Shown here: positions 24,701-35,596 of the stretch, piece by piece
Layout: each line of letters begins with the position of its first letter
Numbering within the stretch: the first letter of the stretch is position 1
From: Heterohyrax brucei
Taxonomy: Eukaryota; Chordata; Mammalia; Hyracoidea; Procaviidae
Assembly (NCBI GenBank): GCA_028571685.1
Contig: CM053142.1
Span: 72,131,296-72,195,295, forward strand
Direction of reading: 5' to 3'
Length of the DNA stretch: 64,000 nucleotides
Translations under genes and position numbers: made by a program
Notes under the pieces: generated by a model
Told to the model about the DNA's origin: nothing
What the model saw: the letters and a program-made list of their open reading frames with translations, nothing else
Database searches by the model: none

Positions 24701-25042
24701 AATGTAGATAAAATTCAAAATCTGACAAAGCATAATCAATAAAAGAGAAAATAGATAAGTGGGAACTACTAAGAATCACTTTTGCTCATCCAAAGACTTT
24801 ATCAATAGAATTAAAAGACCACCTACAGAATGAGAAAAAATATTTGGCAAATATATGTCAGACTGACATCTGATCTCCATAATCTATAAGATACTACAAA
24901 ATATCAATAAGAAAACAGTAAATCATCCAATTAAGCAATGGGCAAAGGAGATGGGCAGACATTTCTCTAAAGAGGATATCCAGGCAGCCAAAAAACACTT
25001 GGAGACATGCTCACAATCATTAGCTATTAAAGAAATTCAGAA
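21759..25042 (+). pseudogene. L1 ORF2 (endonuclease/reverse transcriptase), broken and 3'-truncated
   Basis: The start is MTAVNTYLSLITLNVNGLNA. The endonuclease part (21759-22487) shows CCLQETH and TLNVNGLNAP. A frameshift follows. The reverse-transcriptase part includes [20 protein letters not shown] near 23330-23395, [19 protein letters not shown] near 23456-23512 and the catalytic FADDMIVYA at 23846-23872. Stops and shifts separate these blocks. The cysteine-rich C-terminus is missing because the element ends at 25042. Confidence 0.85.
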
Positions 25043-25285
25043 TGCCTCCAGGTACTTTCAGGAGCTAGACTGACTCATCAACCCACAGAGTGAGACAGCT
25101 GAGCATCTTCAGGCAAAAGCTTGCTGGAAGAGTGCAGTGGCTCTGAATATTTACCAGTAAAGCTAAAAGAGCTTTGTAATACTTGTCCAAGCATGATAGA
25201 GGTGAAGGGGACAAAAAGAGGCATACCTGCAGATACAGCTGAGAAAAGGCTGTCTTGTATCCTGAGTGCTCCTGAACCTGAATTG

Positions 25286-25850
25286 TAGCTGTTTGTTTTT
25301 GTTATTAGATATCACAGAGTGTTAACTCACAGCAATTCTATGTACAGCAGAATGAAGCACTGTCCAGTTTTCTGCCATCCTCACAATTGTTGTCATGCTT
25401 GAGCCCGTTGTTGCACTCACTGTGTCAATCAATCTTGTTGAGTGTTTCCCTCGTTTTTACTTATACTCTATTCTTCCAAGCATGATATCCTTCTCTGCAG
25501 AGTGGTGGCTTCTGATAAGAAGTCCAAATTGTATGAGATGAAGTATCTCCATCCTTATTTCTAAGGAGCATTCTCGGCTATATTTCCAAAACAGATGTGG
25601 TCTTTCTTTTGGTACTCCTTGGTATCACAATATTCCTCATCAACACCGTAATTGGAAGGCTTCAGTTCTTCTTCAGTCTGCCTTATTCATTGTCCAGCTT
25701 TCACACGTACGTGAAGCAAGTGGTAACACCGTGACTTGGGTCAGGTGCACCACAGCCTTTAAAGTGACATTTTTTTTTAACACTTTGAAGTAGTCTTTTG
25801 CAGCACATTTGTCCAATATGATGTGTCATCTAATTTCTTGGATGCAGTTT
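25286..25850 (-). mobile_element. RTE (BovB-like) 3' part, antisense, inserted in an LTR
   Basis: It opens with the reversed RTE 3' tail (TTGTTATTAGATATCACAGA, a decayed form of the ttgttgttaggtgc start) and continues CATCCTCACAATTGTTGTCA, GCATGATATCCTTCTCTGC and TCATTGTCCAGCTTTCACAC in the expected antisense order. It is flanked on both sides by pieces of the same LTR. Confidence 0.75.
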
Positions 25851-26152
25851 TCATGGATCTTACTTCCCTAACAAACTCCACAATCCTGAGTGTTGTTTTT
25901 GAGTTCTTTGTGCTCATTGCAAGAAAGTAACAAACCCAGTAGACAAGCAGAGAGTGCCACTATAGGACCAGTTGGTATCACAATTGGTGAAAAGGTTGCT
26001 GGGTGGATGCATGTCTGACCTCTGTCTCCTAGGAATCAGCTTTGGCCCGTTCATCTTGATTTTCATTCTACCTTGTGATAGTGGAGGATGTCAGACAACT
26101 CCACTGTACCATTCTTACAGTCAACAACTCCATAAGTTATAGCTCTTATGGA

Positions 26153-26633
26153 CAAAATTGTGTACCTTAAAATGTGTTTCTACCTGGCTAGGTCATGATT
26201 TCCAATATTGTAGTACTGTCCTCCATTTCATGATCTGATGTGATTATCCTTTGTCTTGTAAATCCTAGTCTCTGTGCCTGTGGTGAAGGTCCTATTTAGT
26301 AATGAGTGTCTGTTATATTAGTGATGTAGGATGCACTCTACAGGATTAAGCTGTATCTTGAATCAGTCTCTTTTGAAATATAAAAGAGGGAAGAGGGCAG
26401 AGAAGGGAGGGACTTCAAAAGAAGAGCCTGAAGCATACTAAAATCTTCAGACCAGGGATTTATGTCCTTCAGTCTCCAGACCCAGGGGAAGACTGCTGAC
26501 AAAGACCTTCTTCTAGAGCTGGTACCCTGCATTTGGATTTCTAGCCTCTTAAGATGTGTAAGAATAAATTTCTCTTTGTTAAAGCCATCCATTTGCTGTA
26601 TTTCTGTTATAGCTGCACTAGATAACTGAGACA
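26153..26633 (+). repeat. MaLR-type solo LTR (sense)
   Basis: CTTATGGACAAAATTGTGTA start, ATGATTTCCAATATTGTAG, AATATAAAAGAGGGAAGAGG and a TGCACTAGATAACTGAGACA end. One of two head-to-tail copies of this family here. Confidence 0.65.
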
Positions 26634-26689
26634 ATTCAAAGCTATCAGTTTCTCTTGGTTTTCCTTATTTGTTATTCAGCCTTTGTATG

Positions 26690-27185
26690 TGTCTTAGATT
26701 CAACTGTGTTCCCCCAAAATACATATAAACTTGGCTATGCCATGATTCCCAGTATTGACTGTCCATTTTGTCATCTGATGTGATTTTCATGTGTGTTGTA
26801 AATCCTACCTCTATGATATTAATGAGTCAGAATTAGAGACTGTTACGTTAGTAATGTAGAATGCAACTTATAAGACTAGGTTGTCTTAAACCATTCTCTT
26901 TTGAAATATTAAAGACTGAGGCAAACAGAGAGGCATGGGGATCACTTTCCACCAAGAAATAACTGGTGGAATAGCATATCCTTTGTACCTGAAGCCCCTG
27001 CCCTAAGAAGTTGTTTGACTATGGAAGATGAATGACAAGTGTCTTCCTCTAGAGCCAACAGAGAGAGAAAATTATCAGTTTACAGCAACACTTTAACTTC
27101 TATCCTCCTAGACTGTGAGAGAACGCATTTCTACTTGTTAAAGTCATGGTATTTCTGTTAGAGCAGGGATAGAGAACTATAACAG
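26690..27185 (+). repeat. MaLR-type solo LTR (sense), second of a pair
   Basis: TGTCTTAGATTCAACTGTGT start, GGCTATGCCATGATTCCCAG and CCTCCTAGACTGTGAGAGAA near the end. Separated by about 55 bases from the preceding LTR, but too divergent from it to be the two ends of one recent provirus. Confidence 0.6.
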
Positions 27186-27194
27186 AATGCATTT

Positions 27195-27420
27195 GCATTG
27201 ACCGAAAATACTTTGTTTAACGTGATCTTGCCTATTGGTTCATTTGAAAGAATTTTTGTGTTCCTTATGTTGAGCGGTAATCCATGCTGAAGATTGTGGA
27301 CTTTGATCTTCACCAGTAAGCACTTCAAGTCCTTTCAGCAAGCAAGGCTGTGTCATCTGCATATCTCAAGTTGTTAATGAGTCTTCCTCCAATCCTGATG
27401 CTATGTTCTTCTTATAGACC
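27195..27420 (-). mobile_element. RTE (BovB-like) middle fragment, antisense
   Basis: GTTGAGCGGTAATCCATGCT, AGCAAGCAAGGCTGTGTCAT and GAGTCTTCCTCCAATCCTGA match the antisense of the RTE reverse-transcriptase region, including the reversed FADD-box area. The right edge is cut by the L1 at 27428. Confidence 0.75.
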
Positions 27421-28419
27421 TATTCATACATTTATTTTTATTGTGACTGAGTGAAAGTGTACAATCCAGTTTAAATTTGCATGCCCGCTAATCTGAAGCT
27501 CCTTCTGCTCTCCTTGCCCAGTGACAGCACACTCTTTTCCATTCTATATGAGTCATACCCTCTTAACAATCTCTTCTCTACCCTCTCCACTCACCTCTAG
27601 TAAGAAGCCAGTAGGACAACTTCCTATAGATGCATAGAAGCATAGAGTGTATGCATGATATGATTAAACTGTGTCCCCGAGTCCAATTCATTCTTGTCTG
27701 AAGAGTTGACCTCAGTAACGATTTATGATCAGGGGCAGCATCAGGTCTAAGGGCCATGCTCCCAGAGAAACTCTCAGTCCTTCGGATCATCACTTCTGGT
27801 CTTTTAGTGTAGCTCATAGGGTACATCCCTTTTCTCTCATGTTGCCACCGGGACTTCACCTTGTGAGCCCCATCATGACTGTCAGTTTTGGTGGCCTGGC
27901 ACCTTCTGGTTCTTCTGGTCACATGCTAATATACTCACTGATTCACGTGGGTCCTTCTGTCTTCTGGGTTCTTTTCTCTCGTGTCATTTTTGTCTTTGAT
28001 GATCCTCTGTTCCAGCTGAGTTGGGGGACCACTTGGTGTCCCTGAGATGGCAGATTGCTAGCCTTTAAGACCCCAGACACTACTCATCAATAAGTGGTAC
28101 AGAAGACTCTCTTACCAATAGCCTAGTTAGGCCACTTGGCCTCAATGTCTGCTGAGAGCATGGTCCTCAGACCCCTGCTGCTCCTTCTCTATTCCTGCAG
28201 TATTGGGTTAACATTGGAAGAGTTTTCAGGTTATAAAATGGAAGTCCAGTTAAACTGATCTTCTTTCTAATGTGTGCTGTCACTGATTTCACCTAACCAA
28301 ATTTCTATCAACTATGTAATCTATAACCAACCAGATCCCTCCCTCCCTTTCTCCCTTTCCACTGTTGCAGCCATCAAAGAGTTTTTTCTTCTGTACATGA
28401 GTCTTTTTTTAAGTCCTTA

Positions 28420-31400
28420 TACTACAGGTCTCATACAATATTTCTCCTTGTGCTGCTGACTGATTTCACTCAGCATAATGTCTTCCAATGGAAACCAAGT
28501 TATGAGATGCTTCCTAAAATCATCATTGTTCTTTACCACTGCGCAGTGCTCCACTGAGTACATATACCATAGTTTGTTTATCCATTTGTCTGTTGTTGGG
28601 CATCTGGGTTGATTTCATCTTTTCGTTATTTTGGACCATGCTGCAAAAAACATTCGTGTGCGTGTATCTGTTTGTGTGACTGCCCTTGATTCTGTAGAAT
28701 GTATTCCAAGCAGTGGGATTACTGGGTCAAATGGTGCATCGATTTCCAGCCATTTAGGGAAGTGCCAGATCACTTTGCAAAGAGGTTGTGTTGTTTTGCA
28801 ATCCCATCAACAGTGTAGGAGAGTTCTAATTTCTGCACAGCCTCTACAGCATTTGTTGTTTTGTGTGTTTTGGATCATGGTCAACCTTGCTGGGCTGAGA
28901 TGGTATCTCATCATTATTCTAGTTTGGATATCTTTAATAGCTAACGATCATGAACATTTCCACATGCTTCTTTTGGCTGTCTGGATATCCTTTTTAGTGA
29001 ACTATCTGTCCATCTCCCTTGCTTAATGTTTAATTGGGTTTTTATCCTTTTCTTGTTGCTATTTTGCAACAGCTTATAGATTATGGAGGACCAGATGTCA
29101 GCCTGACATGTGGTTGCCAACTATTTTTTGCCCACTTTGTAGATGATCTTTTAATTATTTTGATAAAGTCCTTGGATGAGCAAAACTGTCTGATTCTTGG
29201 TAGTTCCCATTTATCTATTTTCTCTTCTGTTGGTCATACATTATTTGTCAGATTTTGAAGTCTGTCTCAGTTGTGTATTAGAACTTCTATTATTGATGCT
29301 GTTTTTTCTTGCACGATCTTTATCATTTTAGGATCAATATTTAGGTCTTTTATCCAATTTGAGTTGGTTTTTATATGAGGTGTGAGATATGGGCCTTGTT
29401 TCAATTTTTTGCAGATGAATATTCAATTTTGCCAGTACCAGTTATTAAAGAGACTGTTTTTACCTCAGTTTAAAATTTGGTGCTGTGTCAAATATCAACT
29501 GTTCATAGGAGGATGGCAGCATCTCTGGGGTCTCAACTCTTTCCTATTGGTCTATATGCCTCTTTTGTGCCAGTTTCATGCTGTTTTGACTACTGTGATA
29601 GTGTAATAGGTTCTAAAGTCAAGTAGGGAGAGCCCTCCTCGTGTGTTCTTTTTCTTCAGTAGTGCTTTGCTTATGAGGAGTATTTTCCCTTTCCAATGTT
29701 GGTGATTTGTTTCTCCATCTCATTAGAAAATGTCACTGGAATTTGTATTGGGATTTCATTGTATATGTAGAATGCTTTAGGTAAGATAGACATTTCACAA
29801 TGTTAAGTCTTCCTAAGCATGAGGAGGGTAGGTTTCTCCATATATGTAAGGCTCTCTTAGTTTCTTGCAGAAAGATCTTGTAGTTCTCTTTGTATAGGTC
29901 TCGTTTCTCTAGTTAGATTTATTCATAAGTATTGTGTATTCTTGGGGGCTATAGTAAGTATTATTCATTTGGTGATTTCTTCTCTAATTACCTCATTGTT
30001 GGCATAAAGGAATCCTACTAATTTACTTAAGTTTATCTTATATCCTGATACTTTGCTGAACTCTTGTTTGAGTAGTTTACTTATGGATTCTTTAGGATGT
30101 GTGCATATACAATCATGTCATCTGCAAATAGGGAGATTTTGACTTCTTCTTTGTTGATGCAGATGCCCTTTATTTTTTGGTCTTGTCTGATTGTTCTGGC
30201 CAAAATGTCTAGTACAATGCTGAATAGGAGAGGTGAGAGTGGGCATCCTTGTCTAGTTCCTGTTTTCAAGGGAAATTCTTTTCAGTCTCTCTCCACTCAG
30301 GATGATGTAGACAGTTGGCTTTGCATAGATGCCTTTATTACATTGAGAAATTTCCCTTCTATTCCTATTTTGCTGAGAGATTTTAGCATGAATGTCTGTT
30401 GGACTTTGTCAAACGCATTTTCTGCATCAATTGACAAGATCGGGTGATTCTTATCTCTTGTGCTATTTATGTGGTTGATTACATTAATTGTTTTTCTGAT
30501 GTTGAACCAGCCTTGCATCCCAGGTGTGAATCCAACTTGGTCATGATGAATTATTTTTTGATATGTTGTTGAATTCTTTTGGCAAGGATTTTGTTGAAGA
30601 TTTTTGCATCTAGATTCATGAGTGATATTGGTCTGTAGTTCTGCTTTTTGGTTGTGTCTTGCCCTGGCTTTGGTATCAGGGCTATGCTGGCTTCATAGAA
30701 TGAATCTGCAAGTATCCCATCCCTTTCCATGCTGTGAAATAGTCTCATTAGTATTGGAGTTAACCCTTCTGTAAAAGCTTGGTAGACCTCTGTGGTGAAG
30801 CCATCTGCACCAGTGGTTTTTTGGGTTGCTAGTTTTGGGATGACTTTTTCTATCTCTTCCTTTACAGTGGGTTTATCAAGTTGTTCTACTTCTCCTTGTG
30901 ATAATTTTGATGGGTGGCAGGAATCTAAGAATTGGTCCTTTTTCTGTAGGTTTTCAAAGCTGTCAGAGTTCAGTCTTTTGTAAGTATCCTATTATGATAT
31001 TTTTGATTTCTGTTTCGTCTGTTGTGACATCTCCCTTCTCATTTCTTATTTGGGTTATTTGTCTCCTTTCCTGTTTTTCTTTAGTAAGTTTAGGCTATGG
31101 TTTGTAAATTTTGTTGATCTTTTGAAGGAAAACAGCATTGGGTGTTATCAATTGCTTAAATTATTCTCTCATTCATTTAATTCTGCTCTAGGTTTTATCA
31201 TCTTTTTTCTTCTGGTGCCTGAGGGGTTCCTCTGTTGCCCTCTTTCTGCTTGTTGAAGCTATAGGATTAGTTCTTTGGTTTGGGTGCTTCTTTTGTCCAG
31301 ATGTGTGCATTTATAGAGATAAACTGACCTCTGAGCACGGCTTTGGTTATATCCCATAAGTTCCAGTAGGATGTGTTTTCATTCTCATTTGAATCTATAA

Positions 31401-32225
31401 ATTTCTTTATTTTGTCCTTGATTTCTTCTATAACCCATGGCTTTTTGATCAATGTATTGTTCAGTTTCCATGAGTTCCAATTTCTATTTATTTATTTATT
31501 TTTTTCATGCTATTGATTTTGACTTTTGTAGCTTTATGGTCAGAGAAGACGCTTTGCAATAATTCAGTGGTTTGGATTTTGTTGAGATTTGATTTGTGTG
31601 ATAACACATGGTCTCTTCTGGAAAATGTTCCATGTGCTTTGGAGAAGAAGATGAAGTTATCTGTTGATGGATAAAAAGTTTTGTATCTGATGATGAGGTC
31701 TAATTGGTTAATTGTTGCAATAAGATCTTCTGTGTCTTTACTGAGTTTTTATCTAGATGATCTGTCCCTTAATGAAAGTAGAGTATTGAGGTCTCCTACA
31801 ATCCTGTGGAGTGATTTTTCTCATTTTTCAATGTAGTCAGTGTTCTATATGTTCAGATGCTCTCGTACTGGATGCATAAATATTTAATATTGTTAAGTTC
31901 TGCTTGAGTATTGAAACTTTCAGCAGTAAATAGTATAAATCCTTGTCCATGATAATGGATTTTACATTGAAATCCGTTTTATCTGAGATTAGTATTGCCA
32001 TATCTACTCTTCTTTGTATGTTGTTAGCTTCATATACAGTATTCCATCCTTTAATTTTCAGTTTGTTCCTATCTTGAAGTTTAAATGTGTTTCTTGTAAG
32101 CAACATATAGATGGGTCTTGTCTTTTGATCCAAGATGTCACTCGATATCTCTTTGCTGGAGCATTCAATCCATTTACATTCAACGTAATTATTGATAGGT
32201 GTGTGTTTAGTGCTGTCGTTTTGAG
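28420..32225 (-). pseudogene. L1 ORF2 (endonuclease/reverse transcriptase), broken
   Basis: On the minus strand the endonuclease words THLSIITLNVNGLNAPAKR and CCLQETH lie at about 32080-32210. Reverse-transcriptase words are [19 protein letters not shown] near 30590-30650, [18 protein letters not shown] near 30465-30518, and [14 protein letters not shown] and FADDMIVYA at 30090-30265. The pieces lie in different frames, separated by stops and indels. The start codon is lost. Confidence 0.85.
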
Positions 32226-32654
32226 GTATTTATTTTTGTGTTGGTGTTTGTTGCCTTTAATATACCGTTCTGCATCTTTCTTCTTTATGGGTTGACTTGT
32301 CATCTTTATCAGTGTTGGTTTTATGTTTGATGAGACTCTTCTACTACAGTTATTGCTTTGGTATGTCACGTTGTTATTCTACTTTGCAGCTACCCTATGA
32401 TTCTCCTTAATACTCTGAGTTTAAAGCCAATTTTAGCTTCTACATATCTCATTAACTTTGTGCCTATGTGAAAGGACTGTAACTACTGTAGTATGCCCCT
32501 CTTTCTAATGTGATACTATCTTAGTTTTCAGGATAGGATCACTGATTCCCTTCCTCTAATGTTGTACCTATGATTGAGTTTTGTGCCTTCACTACTTGAG
32601 TAGATTTCTGGACGTCGTGTACTTCATTGCCTCCTTAAACATACAGTTAATGGT

Positions 32655-33579
32655 TTTGTTTTTTTCTAGGCCAAGAGCTTCTTTCAGTATTTCTTGTAGT
32701 TTTGATTTGGTTTTTGCAAACTCTCTGAGCTTCTGTTTATCTGTGAATGTCTTAATCTCGTCTTTGTATTTGAAAGACAGCTTTGCAGGATATATAATTT
32801 CTTGGTTAAAGTTTTTGCCCTTTAAGGCTTTGAAAGTATCACCCTACTGCCTTCCAGCCAACATCATTTCTGCTGAGAAGTCAGATGAAACCCTACAGGG
32901 CTTCTCTCTGAATTTTAGCTTTGCTTTGAGTCTTGCTGCCTTTAGAAGTTTCTTCTTACATTTCATTTTACTAAACTTGATTATAATATGTCTTGGTGTT
33001 TTTCTGTTGGTGTCTATTTGATACACATCTTGGATATCTATGTTCTCTTCTTTCATGATTTCAGTTTAAGTTTTCTGTCAGCAACTCATTGACAATACTC
33101 TCTGTGTTTTCTGCTATGCCTCCCCATTTAGGAACTCCACTTAATCATATATTATCCCTCTTGACAGAGTCCAATATGTTTCTTAATGATTCTTCATTTT
33201 TCTTATTTCTTTTCTCTGATTTCTCCTTATAAATGCTGGTGTCAGTAACTGTATCCTCAAGGTCACCAAGTCTAATTTCCAATTTGTCAGTTCTGCTATT
33301 TTTGCTTTGAATTGATTGTCTGATTCTGTAATTTTGTTATTGATCTGTCAGATTTCAGAATGTTGATGTTCCATTGATTTAAATAGCTTGCTTAATTTTT
33401 CATTTTCCTCTGCTGCAGGGCTCTATATATAATTCTTTTGTCCTTGATCTCTGATAGTTTCAGATATACTTCTTCATCTGGGATTTTTTTTTTTTTGATT
33501 CTTTATTTTGGGAGATTTCTGGAGCTATGATTGGTTGTTTCTTTAAATGCTTGTTGATGGTTTGTTGCTTTTAGGACAT
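32655..33579 (-). pseudogene. L1 ORF1, broken
   Basis: The start ATG at 33579 is followed within two codons by TAA. Later blocks such as KAARLKAKLKFREKPCR (about 32890-32945) and MKEENIDIQDVYQ (near 33050) identify the conserved RNA-binding and C-terminal domains. Confidence 0.75.
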
Positions 33580-34877
33580 ATTTTGCCGGCACTTGGCTTG
33601 GCCAGAGACTGTTTAGTTTCTCTAGTGTTGCCTCAATAGGAACTGAGATGTACTTCTGAGAAGTGAGCTGGTCACCAGTCACCTCTTTGTACTCTTATTA
33701 CTGGCCCCCAGGGACACTCTGGGGTAGCAAGCTCTGTCTCCTGCCTGGCAAAGACAGCACCCTACTTATGGAAACACTGGGGGGCCATCAACTGACCTTA
33801 TGATATGGGTCAGTATGGCTGGAAGAGATACCATTAAGCTGCACAGAACTTTTTTCTCCAGGAAGTCTTATTTTAAAAAGCTAAAAGCACTTGCCACTTC
33901 CAAAGTCAGGCCATCAGATGTGCAGGTGCCCCCATTTCTGGCTGACAACAGAGACACCTCTTCAGCCAACTCCAGATACTATGACATAGTTCAAAGTAAG
34001 GAGACACTACTGAGTTGCTATCATCATCCCCTGTTTGCTACCTGTAATGCAACACTGTGCTAAACACAGTCTTTTTCTTGAAAAAGTGCTCCCCAAACTG
34101 GAGCTGCCTGGAAGCCTGGGACTTAGCTCCTGATGAAGCCTCTGGTTGGGTAATGCCATCTCCTAGCCAAATAAGATAGGTTCCCAGTCAAGCTATCCCT
34201 CCAGCAACATAACAGCTGAGTCTATGGCAGAGCTCTGGAAAGACAGAGAGACGGTGGTACCCCAGTCCACCACTGGACTTTCAAAACATGGTTCTCCCAC
34301 CTGCTGTCTCTCCACTGCAGCACCCACTGTTCACTTCAGCACTGTGGCTTAGCGCAGCTGCCAGCTCATGCCTGTCCCCTGCCTACCGGCCAGCAAAGAA
34401 AAAACAAGTTAAAACTGCCAATATCTTTGTCCCCTGTGAGTTGACCATTCAGCAAGAGTGGCACTCAGCTAGAGGAAAATTTCTCACTAAGTGGCATGTA
34501 ATCCAAACTGACAGCCCTATGCCATGTCTTGGGTGTCCAGTAAGCTGCATTCAATTATCAATCTGGGCCTTAGTTTTGAGAGGGAATTAAGGAGACATGT
34601 GTCTAGCTGGCCATTTTTGTTGTTTACATATTACAGAAAGAATTGAATGGCCATTGAATGAAAGCCGGCCAACCAAGTGCTGTTGAGTCAAATTCGAAGG
34701 AAGTCTATATAAACAGTAGACACAAATTAGAGATGAAAAACTTTTCACTTTATAAAAACTGAGAAATCAAGTCACAGTCCTTGTTTTTCTTTTTGTGTAT
34801 ATCTTATCTTTACAGAAAGGTTCATCTGTAGAAATGTTAGAGAAAACCAAATCATTTGTCTTTGAATTGACTCAAAA

Positions 34878-35027
34878 TAGTGGTAAACCTGTGTGTGCCA
34901 GAGAATAACTGTGCTGCTTTTGAAAGTAGATCACCAGGCCTTTCTTCAAGGTACCTCTACATGAGCTTGAACCTTTAGCTTTTTGCTTAGCAGTTGATTA
35001 TGTTAACTGTTTGCACCATTGAGGAAT
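34878..35027 (-). repeat. Old AfroSINE-type repeat, antisense, shared with copy 3 flank
   Basis: AAAGTAGATCACCAGGCCTTTCTTC is the recognisable core. The same core appears as AAGTAGATTGTCAGGGCTTTCTTCC at 55772-55797. The shared position implies insertion before copies 2 and 3 parted. Confidence 0.6.
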
Positions 35028-35520
35028 TTCATGACAATATTAGCTTAAACAAAGAGAATAACAATGAAAAAGCTCCATGAAATGTATTTGGAAACTACTT
35101 TTTTATAGGGATGAATGATTTTTTCCCCAGAATCTATATCATATATCAAGGTCACTTGTGCAAAGACTCCGTGATTGTCTGTCTGTGTGCCCCAAATTTG
35201 ATAGTCCAACTAATATCCCTTTGTGAGGACAAAAAAAGTGTAAGTTAACATATCATAATATCATCTAAATAGGATAACACAATGAAAAATTATAATGATT
35301 AACAACTTAGAGAAAGTAAGACTGAAACAGCTACAGTTGTGTTCAAAGGACCTTACGGTATTGGAACATTCAGGAGCAAGAAGGCTAACCTGAACAAGGC
35401 ACAAACTGCTGACTGACTAAATGAGGAAGCTTTAGGGCACAGGAAGGAGCGTGTGAGTGTGTGCAGGTATTTACGTGTGTACACATAAATGGGATACTCT
35501 GCTTTTACCTTTTTGACCTC

Positions 35521-35558
35521 CTACTGTGTGCGTGTGTGTGTGTCTGTGTGTGTCTCAT

Positions 35559-35594
<36 letters not shown>

Positions 35595-35596
35595 AA
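35521..35596. repeat. TG/TC microsatellite
   Basis: Runs of TGTGTG interrupted by TCTCTCTCTCTCTCTC at 35559-35578. A related but longer-spaced TG run lies at 56910-56940 in the copy 3 flank. Confidence 0.9.

Larger units (their letters stand above)
19428..25042 (+). mobile_element. L1 LINE with intact 5' start but lacking its 3' end
   Basis: It opens with GGAGTCAAGATGGCAGACTA, the L1 5' end, then a 0.9 kb 5' UTR, ORF1 (20333-21268) and ORF2 (21759 to the end). It stops at 25042, inside the ORF2 C-terminal region, about 1.7 kb before the 3' end seen in the L1 at 39341. There is no 3' UTR or poly-A tail. Flanks TGCCTCCATAGG (19416-19427) and TGCCTCCAGG (25043-25052) look like a target duplication. 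Both frames are broken. Confidence 0.8.
18930..26150 (+). repeat. Interrupted LTR split by an L1 and an RTE
   Basis: Three pieces of one LTR-like element: 18930-19415, 25043-25285 and 25851-26150. Laid end to end they follow the order of the uninterrupted relative at 14310-15600. The first gap is filled by the L1 at 19428-25042, the second by the antisense RTE at 25286-25850. Confidence 0.55.
27428..34620 (-). mobile_element. Near-full-length L1 (minus), decayed
   Basis: The 3' end is near 27428 (A-poor, with GACTGAGTGAAAGTGTACA read on the plus strand) and the 5' end near 34620. At about 7.2 kb it is the same length as the L1 at 39341. Order on the minus strand: a 1 kb 5' UTR (33580-34620), ORF1 (32655-33579), ORF2 (about 28420-32225) and a 3' UTR (27428-28420). 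Both frames carry many stops. I could not find convincing target duplications. Confidence 0.85.

Noticed and set aside
26153..27185. Two close LTRs as the ends of one provirus
   Set aside because: They are only about 55 bases apart and clearly diverged from one another, with no internal viral sequence between them. Two separate solo LTRs fit better.
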